NCBI GenBank assembly: GCA_003008705.1
Contig: PDUO01000004.1
Coordinates: 620,001 to 684,000 of the forward strand
DNA from: Pezicula radicicola
Lineage: Eukaryota > Ascomycota > Leotiomycetes > Helotiales > Dermateaceae
Direction: 5' to 3'
DNA length: 64,000 bases
Below the pieces are notes generated by a model that saw only the letters and a program-made list of their open reading frames with translations, was not told the origin of the DNA and ran no database searches. The position numbers and the translations under genes are program-made. Below, piece after piece: positions 11,673 through 21,876 of this stretch; position 1 is the stretch's first letter; each line of letters starts with the position of its first letter.

Positions 11673-13217
11673 ATGAACGTCACTCGAACAGCGCTTTCGC
11701 GCAGCTTCTGCTGCAGCGCCTCATCAACCACCCGTCTCCTCCCTCTCCGCAGAACAGCACAGACTCCATTGCACTTCGGAGCAGCTTTCACTCAATCCCG
11801 CAGGATGGCGACCTCTTTCCAGAAGATCAAGGTCAAGAACCCTGTGGTGGAGTTGGATGGTGATGAGATGACTAGGATAATATGGAAGGATATTAAGGAC
11901 AAGTTCATTCATCCTTACTTGGATATTGATCTCAAGTACTATGACCTGGGTCTGCCATACCGTGATGAGACGAATGATCAGGTTACTGTTGATGCAGCGG
12001 AGGCTATTCTTAAGTACTCAGTGGGTGTGAAGTGTGCAACCATCACTCCAGATGAGGCACGAGTTAAAGAGTTTAAACTCAAGCAGAGTAAGTGGCCCAA
12101 GAGAGAAAAAGAAAATTCCATGGATCCTAGAGACGGAGAGAGAAGCTGACAATTGGAACAGTGTGGTTATCCCCCAATGGCACAATCCGAAACATCTTAG
12201 GAGGAACCGTCTTCCGCGAACCCATAGTTATTCCTGTAATTCCCCGTCTCGTGCCTGGTTGGAAGAAGCCCATAATCATCGGACGTCATGCCTTCGGCGA
12301 CCAATACCGCGCCAAAGACCTCGTAGTTAAGACTCCAGGAAAACTATCCATGGTCTTCACACCCGAGGGAGGCAAGCCCGAAGAAATCCAAGTCTTCGAT
12401 TTCAAGAACGGGGGAGGAGTAGCTCAGACTCAATACAACACTGATGAGTCTATCACTGGATTTGCACATGCGAGTTTCAAGCTTGCGCTCAACAAGAGCT
12501 TGCCCTTGTATATGAGTACCAAGAATACCATCTTGAAGAAGTATGATGGTCGCTTCAAGGATATCTTCCAGGAGGTTTACGAGTCGACGTATAAGAAGGA
12601 GTTTGAGGATAAGAAGATCTGGTATGAGCACAGACTCATCGATGATATGGTTGCGCAGATGATGAAGAGCTCTGGTGGTTATATTATGGCCTTGAAGAGT
12701 AAGTCGAATCTCAGTCATCCCCTCGGCTATACACCCCGGCCGCCCCCCCCCCCAAAACAAGCGAAATAGCTAAAACCTTATTTTCTTACTAGACTACGAC
12801 GGAGATGTCCAATCCGACATTGTAGCCCAAGGGTTCGGCTCCCTAGGGCTCATGACCTCCGTCCTTATCACTCCCGATGGAAAGACTTTTGAATCAGAGG
12901 CTGCTCACGGTACCGTTACTCGTCACTATCGCGAACACCAAAAGGGCAAGGAAACTTCCACCAACCCAATTGCTTCCATCTTTGCTTGGACTAGAGGACT
13001 CATCCAACGTGGAACTATGGACGACACGCCTGAAGTCGTAGCGTTTGCTGAGAGTCTTGAGAGGGCATGTATCGATACTGTCGACATTGATGGTATTATG
13101 ACCAAGGATTTGGCGCTTGCTTGTGGAAAGACTGAGAGAGATTCTTACGTTACTACTACCGAGTACTTGAATGCGGTTGAGAGAAGAATGAAGAAGATTT
13201 TGAAGACCAAGTTGTAG
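11673..13217 (+). CDS. idp1: NADP-dependent isocitrate dehydrogenase, mitochondrial type
   Basis: There are three exons (11673-12087, 12162-12698, 12793-13217). Both introns (74 and 94 nt) start GTAAGT, and the spliced product has 458 residues. The enzyme oxidatively decarboxylates isocitrate to 2-oxoglutarate with NADP, supplying NADPH. The core is very conserved: [14 protein letters not shown] near residue 58, [18 protein letters not shown] across the first splice, [20 protein letters not shown] across the second, then [11 protein letters not shown] and NPIASIFAW. The first 44 residues are rich in Arg, Ser and Thr, a mitochondrial presequence. An internal Met45 (MATSFQK) matches the start of cytosolic forms. 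The C-terminus ends TKL, a possible weak peroxisomal signal. A C-tract lies in the second intron. Identity is very secure. Confidence 0.96.
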
Positions 13218-13498
13218 ATAGAGCGCTAGATCGCTAGATCGCTGGTCCCTTTGGGACATTCATTCTGGAAAGTCTTTTGGATGCATCTCGTTGCATTACA
13301 TTGTACATAGATCACTTGTGCATTATTCAGCGTTGGGTTTCTGTTGAATACAAATTCAGGAAGATGATTATTCATCATTGGTTAAAAAAGCTCATGTTTA
13401 TATTATACAATGCCAATGTTGGACCAAATGCCTAGTCTCGTAGGACTTCCCCATAACGCCTAATATTTTGTACCTTGCCCCATAGTTTTCGTATTCCA

Positions 13499-14856
13499 TC
13501 ATGAATCCGGATCATCCTTGATAGGAGTGTCTTGATAGGATGCAGGAGCCGGAGAAGCCTTCGTCTTGCCTCTACCCTTTTTTGTTGACACTGGTGTCTC
13601 TCCTGAGGTCTCAGCTTTCTTCTTCTTAGATTGTCTTGGCTTTTTAGGCTTTGGATCATCAATGCTGTTACGCTTCTTTGGAGCATAACCGTCATCGTCG
13701 TCCCGCTTCCTCTTCCCAGCCGCAGGTCCACCCCTCACACCCTGATTGCCACCCAAGGTCACATCATAGCCTATGCCATCTTCCTCCACGATTTCTAGCG
13801 CATCTGGCTTGCTTGGAGCCGGAATACTTGCTCGCTTTCCTGCGCCCCGTAACGCACCCGGTCTGCCTTGTGACTTCTCACTACCTTCTCCGTCCTGGAG
13901 GAAAATTCTGGGCTCATGGCGGCGCAGCCAGTTATACACACTATGGGGATTGCGAACCGAAAGATCTAGATATGGGGTCCGGTTTTCACTGGATGGAGGC
14001 GGGGCTGCGGTCTTAAAAACTGTAGAGTCAACGTCGTAAAGATATTCGTCCATCTGATCGAGTGTCATGTACGTTATCGGCGCCGTGTGGCCCTCTTCTG
14101 TCAATTCGATAAAAGCAAGTTCTTCCGGGGATAAATGAGGACTAGAGAGAGTTTGATGGGGCACCATTTGCATGAGGTCGGCCAGACGTCGCGGGCCTTC
14201 AGCGAGTTCTGTTTCCGGTGCTCTAGCCGCTTTCTGTTCCGCAGCTTTCTCATCAAGCATGCCTTGTATCTCATCATGAATACCTTGGCCTGCGGCCGTG
14301 CTACGGTCGATTTGCGCGGTCAATTCATCCGCAGGGATGAGACCTGGGACGGCGGATATGGAAGGGGTGTCGAGGGAGAGGTCGTATCTCTGGTTTGCGG
14401 GAATTTGGGGAGAATTGTTCGCATCGAGTAAAAGTTCGAGGAGGCGGCTGGTGCGATATACTATCAGTTCCGCGGCTCTAAGGTCAGCGCATGTAACTCA
14501 CTCGTTCTCTTGCGCAAGACGTTTAGCCGTATCGAGCGCCGATTGTTCATCTAGATAGTACGTGTTGCTCTGGCGCATCTTCTCGTCAAATTTGATCCTC
14601 ATTTTCCGGTACTTCTTTCTGAAAGACATGTTAGTTAAGGGATAAAGCCTTGCGCGTCACATTGAATGTCAAACAGGGTTGAGAGGACGGTTTGAAGTTT
14701 GAAGGACGACAGAGCGTACTTGAATGATTTGTATGTTGGTTTGACAGTGTCGTCATCTGCAGGTTTCAATGATTGCTGTCCCTCCTCAAACTTGATATCA
14801 GTGCTGACATCTGCTGCACCTCCCCCCTCGGCCTTTATGTCAACGGCTGTTGACAT
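13499..14856 (-). CDS. iec3: INO80 chromatin-remodelling complex subunit Iec3
   Basis: There are three exons (14856-14720, 14618-14502, 14447-13499). The introns are 101 and 54 nt, both GT-AG with matching phase, and the product has 400 residues. The second exon encodes YRKMRIKFDEKMRQSN and then ALDTAKRLAQEN, the hallmark of the fungal Ino80_Iec3 domain. It continues across the splice into DRLLELLLDANN. Iec3 is a fungal-specific accessory subunit of the INO80 nucleosome remodeller and acts in the nucleus. The C-terminal third is Lys/Arg/Asp-rich and disordered (KRKRDDDDG, KPKKPRQSKKKK) with likely nuclear localisation signals. An in-frame alternative for the second intron, only 24 nt long, is rejected as too short. 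The gene is divergent from the gene at 15244. Confidence 0.85.
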
Positions 14857-15243
14857 TGTTGCAGTTAATGGTTGTTGTGTTGAGTGCTAGAATGGTGATG
14901 TATGGAGGGAGGTTTAGTGCAATTGACGTGTTAATGGGAGCGCGATAGCCAAATATTACTGTAAGATGCTCATAAATCATGGATTGGAACAGTAGTCACT
15001 GGACTTTGAGGCTCCCCAAACTCCATGGATTAGCTGATCGACGCGAAACCTATTCTGGCATGGAGTCTGGTGCACGGGCGCACAGAATGCCATACTCTAA
15101 CGCTATTTAGTCTAGCCAATCTGAAATGCGGCCGCTGTGGCTAACAGTGTGGGGAAGAATTTTGATCTTTTTGTAAATAATTTCGACATCCACTTGCATC
15201 TGATCAATTGAAAGATTAAGGCCCAGCGCAAACGTCCACCACC
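14857..15243. promoter_or_regulatory. Bidirectional promoter between iec3 and nop13
   Basis: This 387-bp spacer separates two divergent nuclear genes. No recognisable binding motif was identified beyond general promoter composition. The plus-side start at 15244 has a CCACC leader. Confidence 0.5.
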
Positions 15244-16782
15244 ATGTCTACCACTTCTGAGACCAAGCAGAAGAAGGAGAAGTCAAGTAAGAAGAGAAAA
15301 TCAGATGCCCTGGCCGAAACACCCGCCGAATCCTCCAAAGCTCCCGAGTCGCAGGACCCCGACGCTGAGAGTGCCCCCCGTACCAAGTCAAAGAAATCTG
15401 CAAAGCGTAACCTGGTACTAGAGATTGACGAGGCCATCCCCGGAGCTGTTAAGTCTTCAGATGCCGTAGATGCTGTGGATGCCTCTTTAATACCGACAGA
15501 GAAGCGATCCAAGAAAGAAAAGTCAAGTAAAGAGAAGTTGGGCAAGAAGAGAAAAGCCGCTGCTCTGACTGATGCTCCACCCACAACTTCAGAGGAAATA
15601 CCAATCTCTATTGCAGATAGAGCCACAAGTCCTACCTCAGATGCCGCCCAGAATGATGACGATGCACCTGCGCATCCACCATTGAAGAAACGCAAATCGT
15701 CCGTGGAAGAAATCGAGGTCGATATTACAGCCCCAGAACCGCCATCGAAAAAAGCCCTCCGTATGCTCAAAAAGGGTAAACCACTTCCTCCTTCCAAGTC
15801 CGGTGCCGAATCAACTCCTGAGCCTGAAGTGAAAAAAGAGAAGAAGTCTGAGGTAGAGAAGAGATCTGAGCACGGGGTATGGATTGGAAATTTGCCATGG
15901 ACTGTACCTAAAGAAGAACTGAGGAAGTTCTTGGTGGAAATGTCTGACCTTACGGACGATATGATCACCAGAATTCATATGCCTGGTCCAGATGATGGAA
16001 AGTCCGCCAACAAAGTTGTGGAGAGGAAGTTTGGGAAGAAACAACATAATAAGGGCTTTGCTTATGTCGATTTTTCTACTGCCCAAGGTGTTGATTTGGC
16101 TGTAGAGTTGTCTGAACAGCTGCTTTCAGGTCGCCGTGTTCTCATCAAGAATAATAAGTCATTCGAAGGAAGGCCTGAAAAGACGAAAGAAGAAACCAGA
16201 ATGGAGGGCAAGCCGCCAAGCAAGAGAGTCTTCCTTGGTAACTTGAGCTTTGATACCACCGAGGACAGCATCAAGGAGCATTTTGAGAAGTGTGGGCCAA
16301 TCGAGAGTGTCAAGGTAGCCACCTTCGAGGATACTGGAAAGTGTAAAGGCTATGCTTGGGTTGTCTTTGAGGAGCTAGAGGCAGCACAGAGCGCGGTTCG
16401 AGGTTTCGTGCGTATTGAGGAAGAGGCGTCCGATCAGTCCGAGTCTGAGGAAGGCAGCGGCGCCGACTCAGATGCAGGATCTGATGCAGCAGAAGTTGTT
16501 AGCAAATCGAAAACTAAAAAAATGAAGACTAGAAAGTGGTGGGTCAACAGAATCAAGGGTCGCGCTCTTCGCATGGAATTTGCCGAGGATGCTCAAGTCA
16601 GATACAAGAAGCGATACGGCAAGGAGGGTACTAAGCGTACTGCTAGTGACGTCGCTGAGACTTCTGTAGAAGCTACAGAGACCAAGATCGCACCTTCTAA
16701 AGTTGTCGAGTACAGAAAGCCGTATGCTGCTAGATTGACGGGCGGTATTGTGGAGAGTAAGGGCAAAAAGACAACGTTCTAG
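15244..16782 (+). CDS. nop13: Nucleolar RNA-binding protein Nop13-like (two RRMs)
   Basis: This is an intronless frame of 512 residues. The N-terminal 200 residues are Lys/Ser/Glu-rich and disordered, with several KKRK nuclear or nucleolar signals. RRM1 begins near residue 210 (GVWIGNLPW as RNP2, KGFAYVDF as RNP1). RRM2 begins near residue 328 (RVFLGNLSFD as RNP2, CKGYAWVVF as RNP1) and is interrupted by an acidic Ser/Glu/Asp insert before KWWVNRIKGRALRMEFA. This architecture matches yeast Nop13 and its fungal relatives, nucleolar proteins associated with pre-ribosomes. The role in ribosome biogenesis is inferred from the family. A shorter relative, Nop12, has similar RRMs, but the long basic N-terminus and the WWVNRIKGR segment fit Nop13 better. 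Confidence 0.88.
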   Translation: MSTTSETKQKKEKSSKKRKSDALAETPAESSKAPESQDPDAESAPRTKSKKSAKRNLVLEIDEAIPGAVKSSDAVDAVDASLIPTEKRSKKEKSSKEKLGKKRKAAALTDAPPTTSEEIPISIADRATSPTSDAAQNDDDAPAHPPLKKRKSSVEEIEVDITAPEPPSKKALRMLKKGKPLPPSKSGAESTPEPEVKKEKKSEVEKRSEHGVWIGNLPWTVPKEELRKFLVEMSDLTDDMITRIHMPGPDDGKSANKVVERKFGKKQHNKGFAYVDFSTAQGVDLAVELSEQLLSGRRVLIKNNKSFEGRPEKTKEETRMEGKPPSKRVFLGNLSFDTTEDSIKEHFEKCGPIESVKVATFEDTGKCKGYAWVVFEELEAAQSAVRGFVRIEEEASDQSESEEGSGADSDAGSDAAEVVSKSKTKKMKTRKWWVNRIKGRALRMEFAEDAQVRYKKRYGKEGTKRTASDVAETSVEATETKIAPSKVVEYRKPYAARLTGGIVESKGKKTTF

Positions 16783-17475
16783 ATCAATGGAGTTAGCTTT
16801 GTTGGCAAAGTACTGAAGATATACTTGCGCCGAGTTGTGCTTCTTCTCTTGTTTTCCTAGAGGCTTACAACTAGAAGATATTTGCAAGTACTAACTCCTC
16901 CTGTCTCTTCCTTATTCGAAATCGAGAGCTGGAGGTAAAAGCCAGAGGCGGGATTAGCTTGCTGGCAGATCTCCGATCGGTTTAGGACGCGAAAAGGACA
17001 AACTCTAATGAGTATCAATCCCCAATTTGCCTAGCTATTGTTCTTCTTGCTCTAGCTATCAAGAGGAATAATATTTCTATCGTGAAAGGTGGTACACAAC
17101 AAAGGGAGGGCTTGATCATACCGAATATTTATGGTGGTGAGCTAGATGAGGTTAGCGTCGTTTTGCAAAATATCGAAGATATACTTGCGCACTGAGCAGT
17201 CATACATTTTTTCTACCCCGAAGTTCACCACCACAGTTACCTACCCACCAAACGCAGAGAACCTTTAAGTATAGATTTCTTTTTATATCTCCTACCAGGT
17301 GGTTTCATATGTCGAGACTCGAGCCTCGATCCCCTGAACCTTCCTGCCTTCAACTCAGGGTCCGCTAAGGTATACAACCCCCTTTCATACAACTCTCATC
17401 TTCAGTCAACGATCTTCCGCGATTAACAACTTCTTCTCGCCTGAACAAACAACGACAGGTCAATAGCTTGTGTCT
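16783..17475. other. Intergenic stretch with a duplicated 3' flank of nop13
   Basis: No gene is seen. Sequence around 17142-17195 resembles the stretch from the nop13 stop codon onward (16779-16833); this is listed separately. Confidence 0.5.
17142..17195 (+). repeat. Second copy of the nop13 3' flank
   Basis: About 55 bp beginning CTAGATGAGGTTAGCG and ending in GAAGATATACTTGCGC parallels 16779-16833, which begins CTAGATCAATGGAGTTAGC and ends in the same 16-mer. The first copy starts at the nop13 TAG stop codon. It looks like a small segmental duplication. Confidence 0.6.
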
Positions 17476-17823
17476 ATGACCGGGTCCATGGAGCTACTCC
17501 AGGCCGTCGCTAATAAACGAGGTATCCTGTGGACGAACCTCCATAGCCCAACTGTTACACAGATATGCTACTCGGCATGCATCGATACCTTAGCCATGAG
17601 TCTACAACAACCACTAGGACCAGGATAATACGTTGTGGGTCTGGGCTTAGGTGCTACAGTGTTGGGTTGGCGTGTTGACAATACGCGAGCTACTAAGTCA
17701 GATTTCGGAAACGCCGCCGGCCAAATGGAGACAGTTCTCAGTCAATACTGAAAGCAACGGACACATTTGTCTGAATTAGCGCCTTCTAGCGAGCATATCT
17801 TTGTTCTGCACATTGCCAGATGA
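17476..17823 (+). pseudogene. Possible decayed coding frame with two in-frame stops
   Basis: From ATG 17476 one frame stays open for 50 codons to TAA at 17626, then 40 codons to TGA at 17749, then 23 codons to TGA at 17821. Reading through gives protein-like composition, for example LLQAVANKRGILWTNLHSP and YVVGLGLGATVLGWRVDN. I do not recognise a family. TAA and TGA could arise from CAA and CGA by C-to-T change, as in repeat-induced point mutation, but chance is a real alternative. It lies just upstream of the orphan gene at 17920 and could be part of the same decayed locus. Confidence 0.25.
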
Positions 17824-17919
17824 CAGAGATGTTGTGGCTGACAGCAGCAAGCTTTTGGCCGAAAATTACTTTTAAGACAATAATAGCTAATTATTCTTGG
17901 TGACAGCAGAACCAATAAA

Positions 17920-18330
17920 ATGCCTTACCACGCAGCTCTCCCCCTCCTCTCTCACCCCAGGAACAACCTTCTGGAGACGCTCGCTGGCACTATAGCCAGG
18001 TACAACAAGAACCGCCAATCTGTCTCGACCAAGAGTGGCCAGGGCCTAATCCCCCAACACAACAAAGCAACCGTTCCTGCCGGCATCACATGCACGGCGC
18101 TGTTCCTGCCATTTGATGTAAGTTAATAATTTCTTATTTTGCTCGACTAGACTTAGTAGTGATTTTGACTTTCTCGACACAACTCAATGACTCAGGAACA
18201 ACTAACTACGTTAAGCATCTTACTAATTACCTTATAGGAATGGCAGAGTGGAAGTGCATTTGCCGTCGCGGTGTGGGCCGAGGCAACCAACCGCGGTTGT
18301 GGGGTTGTTTCCACCGGAATAAGGATATAA
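17920..18330 (+). CDS. Orphan small protein, related to the frame at 50974
   Basis: The model has two exons (17920-18117, 18238-18330) and gives 96 residues. The intron has a GTAAGT donor, CTAAC and CTAAT branch-like sites and a TATAG acceptor. The N-terminal 48 residues (MPYHAALPLLSHPRNN, then GQGLIPQ) match those of the frame at 50974 at roughly 40 percent identity, with changes concentrated at third codon positions, so this is evidence of a real protein. There is no clear signal peptide and no recognised domain. Further exon-like pieces with plausible splice sites follow (around 18379 and 18448), so the true C-terminus may lie further downstream or the gene may be partly decayed. Confidence 0.4.
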
Positions 18331-19521
18331 GCGTCCCTGATTAGTAATTATGCTAATGTCGAAGCAGGGTGGTGCTTACCTGGTCGTTGCTGTGTGTAAA
18401 ACCTACCTTCTATTTTATATTACGTGAGTTAACTGAGCGATTTACAGGGTGCAGGTGATGCTACGGGCCCACTGCTCACAGTAAGTTTCCCTTACTTAAT
18501 ATCTCACTCGAGGTATCTGACCTAGGGATTTAGATCGAGGACTATAATGAGGTTTTATCTTGGGAGGAATCGGCAGCAATAGCCACGAGATTGAGGCGGC
18601 GTTGAGTGAATCGGCGGCGGCAGGCACCTTCCCAGTGCGGGAAGGTGCCTGCCCTGCCAGTTAGTCCTCACAATTCCTACTTCACTTACCTGGTGCTCAC
18701 ATTCTCATAGAAAAGATTCCTCGTGTATCGGTACCATCAAGCCACCATATCGAAGCTCGACGGAAAAAGAACAACCTATAGACAGAGAAGGACGGTGCCT
18801 TGGGCACAATTGAAATATTTCCTGGTCGACATCATGTTACTCGATAAATGTGACTCCTGAGAAAATTTTCTGTGAATGACTAACCAAGTACAACGAGTAT
18901 CATGGCAGGTAAAATGTAAGTATATCCCGATCGGAGAGGGTTATTCGAAATTTAACGTGGCTTAGGTAACTCACAATCGTAATGACCACGATAATAGCGC
19001 CACTAATACTATAAGAGGGGGTTCGAAGATCGAGTCCAGATATTGGCCTTGTTTATCACTTCACGAAGGCCCAGGTTATTTACTAACTTATTTCCTTGTA
19101 TGCTACAGAGATGTTGAAATAATAATTTAGCTTTACTAACCGGAGATCATCACTGCCAGCATGCTACTCGAACCAGAGGATAGTATGCATGGCCTTTATT
19201 CGTCTTTTGTAGGCGCATCTATTGGGCTCCTAACTTGGTTGTAGTGTTTTCAGTGGTCAAGAAAGGGTAGTAGCGCAATTTAGGACAACTGGCAAGGAGG
19301 CAGTTTATCAATTATTCTGCAAACAGTCACCCCAGAAACAATAAAAATATAAAGCATGTAAGCATGAGGTAGGTTGGCTGCCATCTAGGGCCAGTCCTTT
19401 TGTATTCCACGACTAACGACTTAACAAAACTCCGGCAATGCTTTAAACATACGGCAATTCTCAAAATTACCTCAAGTAACTCAGTCTCTTTCCACCCTCA
19501 AACAGTATCACTCCATTACGC
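18331..19521. other. Gene-poor stretch with a perfect hairpin
   Basis: Possible extra exons of the upstream orphan occur up to about 18600. The only other structure is the inverted repeat at 18619-18653. Nothing else is recognisable. Confidence 0.5.
18619..18653. repeat. Perfect 15-bp inverted repeat (hairpin)
   Basis: GGCAGGCACCTTCCC is followed by a 5-base loop AGTGC and then GGGAAGGTGCCTGCC, with all 15 pairs matched. The same 12-mer GGCAGGCACCTT recurs at 43739-43750. It could be a mobile-element remnant, a cruciform or an RNA hairpin. No poly-T run follows it. Confidence 0.85.
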
Positions 19522-20130
19522 TCAAGACGCTTTGGCAGCAGCAAGAGCGTCTTCGAGTGACGCGATCAGCTTGTCCTTCGAAGACGCCCCAGTATCCGCA
19601 GAAGCAACGGCGGCAGCACCCTCAGTCCCAGCCGTTCCATTGGAGGTCGAATTACTTGCAGTCGTCTCACCAGAAGCAGTACCATTAGCAGCCGCCCCAG
19701 CAGCAGCGATTTCCGCCTTCCTCTCTGCATCCGTCTCAGCACCAGCCTTAATAATAGCCGCAATATTATCCTTAACCTTCAACAAATTATCACCATCCTT
19801 CAACTGAGCAGCATTCGCCTGAGCACCCAATCCCTTCCCAGTTTCACCATTAGAAATAGCGGTCTTGAGAGTTTCAATCCTGGCTGCTGTTTCGGCTTCT
19901 GTTAGATTGGGATTTCCTTCTGCTGTCTCGAGAGATGCACGAAGGCTTTCAAATTTCGTCGCGAGGTCTTCGATGCGGGCTGCTTCTGCTGTGGCATTTA
20001 TTCCTGCTTCGGCTGCTTGGCGGGAGAGGACTAGGCGCAGACCGGTGATTGGGGAGATGGGGGCTGGGATGGCGAGGATAGTGAGGGCTTGGGAGGCGAT
20101 TAGGAGGACGGTGAAGGTTGAGGTATACAT
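19522..20130 (-). CDS. Predicted small secreted protein, Ala-rich
   Basis: This is an intronless frame of 202 residues. The N-terminus MYTSTFTVLLIASQALTILA is a typical signal peptide, with cleavage likely before IPAPIS. The mature part is Ala/Glu/Thr-rich, helical in appearance and lacks cysteine. It carries several N-glycosylation sequons (NAT, NLT, NGT, NST). The C-terminal region from about residue 145 is a low-complexity Ala/Gly/Ser/Thr stretch. I recognise no family; such proteins are common in fungal secretomes and may be wall-associated. It stands alone in a gene-poor region. Confidence 0.7.
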   Translation of the reverse strand: MYTSTFTVLLIASQALTILAIPAPISPITGLRLVLSRQAAEAGINATAEAARIEDLATKFESLRASLETAEGNPNLTEAETAARIETLKTAISNGETGKGLGAQANAAQLKDGDNLLKVKDNIAAIIKAGAETDAERKAEIAAAGAAANGTASGETTASNSTSNGTAGTEGAAAVASADTGASSKDKLIASLEDALAAAKAS

Positions 20131-21783
20131 GATTGAAATGGTGTTGTTGTTTTTGTATGGCTTTTGTAACGAGGCAAAATTATAGGATACGAATAATTGC
20201 GTGAGCTTGGATCGACCAGCTGAATGAATGTAATGTAGATAGAATAAAGAAAGTTATCAAGAATGAAGATGATTCAAAAGCAATTTGTTCAACTGACCCA
20301 GCCCAAATATATACTCATCCCATAATCGTACAGATGAAAATTCTTCGCCATTCATCCCTTCACTGTAGGCAGAGTTCGGACGTCTGAGAGACCGTGTCTC
20401 CTTGTCGTGGCTTAGATGATTCCTTCTTATACCCTTTACTTTTCTGTTATCCCTTCCCTTGTATATTGGCCATGTGGGCAAGGATTAGACACTATGCTCG
20501 TCTACAATCGCTTAACGCGTCTCAGAGGCAAATACAGGAAGTTTACTGGCTAGAGCTGCTCTGTTTGATGGATACCTTATTGCACGTCCCTATGGCCTAA
20601 GCGTTGGCGAATATACGAGGGAGTGAATACCATTTTCTTGTTCATGTTGACAGTGAGGACCAAGCTTTAGGATCCGATCGTTTCATGGTTGACCCGAGGA
20701 TTTGCGGTTACGAGGTTAATGGTTAGCGATGAGCTTGATGGTTGGCGAGGTACATCATCCTATTGTTTTGAAAATCTCATATCTATTCTACTCGTCTTTC
20801 CAATGTATGAGTAGCAATAATACAATATCCTACATAAGCAACACAAGGGATGAACATAAACATTTTCCGAGAAGAGCCAAGTATAATGGGAAGCCTCCTA
20901 CCAGCTACCACAATTGGCTTTGGTTATTTACGAAAACCCTCTAGCCACTAGCTACGAGCTCGCTGACTCTGCATCTATTTAATCTTACCTGCTGCAAACA
21001 TCTTTGTGGCTCGAGAACCACCAAAGATGTTTCGAGATCTTTCGTAAATCATTGCTTGTAACTGACGATCAAACCAGTATTGGGAAACACGATCTTCTAA
21101 ACGATGTTCTCCTTAGATAAACCGTAGCATTTATTCCAAATAAAGTGATCGTCAGGTACATATGTGGGTGTTATGCCAAGAAACGTTCGGATTGGGTTTA
21201 AAACAGATACGATGGTACCTTTCGTACTTAGTCCCCGAGTCCTCGCTTAATTTCTTGACTTTTTGGTGCTGTGTTTCAGCACGCAATATTCCGCAGCTGT
21301 TAGGTGCTTATTGTTTATGTTATTAGTAGCTGTATTGTATGTTAACTAGTCCTAGTAAATAGTAATTTTGAACAAATAAGAAGCATAAAGATCTAAGCTT
21401 TGCGTTTACAAGAGCTTTCGTGATTTGATAAAAGGTAATTGCCTAAAGGTAGAACATGTAAACTGCAGCACAAAGACACAAAGCAGCACAAGCACAGTTC
21501 TATCCTAAGTTCAACAAGAAGTTATTTCTCAGATGCATAGTAGACCAAAAGAACATAAAGCTATTAATAAAGATCCTCTAAAAATTGAAAAATCAGGGAT
21601 ACCAACAAAGATACAAGCAAGAAGCATACTTAAACTATATTGTAAATCTTTATACTTCCGATGTAGATTTAGAGGAAAGATACATGGATTTTAGTATCAC
21701 TAGGGTTGATTCGCCGTGCTTATGTTAGAGGTCGAAATAAAGATGCTGGTAGCACACTGAATAGTGACAATAAAGCCTGAAGG
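20131..21783. other. Gene-poor stretch, 1.6 kb
   Basis: I see the promoter of the secreted-protein gene at the left and no supported gene elsewhere. It becomes increasingly AT-rich towards the MITE at 21784. Confidence 0.5.
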
Positions 21784-21876
21784 TACCGCACGAATTAGTT
21801 TATAAGAGATTATTTTGATTAGGGCCAGTAAGTTACCCAAGTCAAAATGATCCCTTATAAACCAATTCGTACAGTA
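21784..21876. mobile_element. MITE copy 2
   Basis: The element is 93 bp including TA at both ends. The left end reads CCGCACGAATTAGTTTATAAG. The right end on the opposite strand reads CTGTACGAATTGGTTTATAAG. It has a single AGTTACCCAAGTCAA core and is the shortest full copy. Confidence 0.85.

Noticed and set aside
14448..14501. A 24-nt intron alternative in iec3 ending CCTTAG
   Set aside because: Too short for splicing in these fungi. The 54-nt alternative gives the expected family sequence.
15216..15968. A 250-codon open frame on the minus strand opposite nop13
   Set aside because: It is antisense to a clear two-RRM protein; its Ser-rich composition is the mirror of the Lys/Glu-rich coding strand.
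17290..17390. tRNA-like look of a CGAGACTCGAGCC segment
   Set aside because: No A-box, B-box or acceptor-stem pairing could be assembled.
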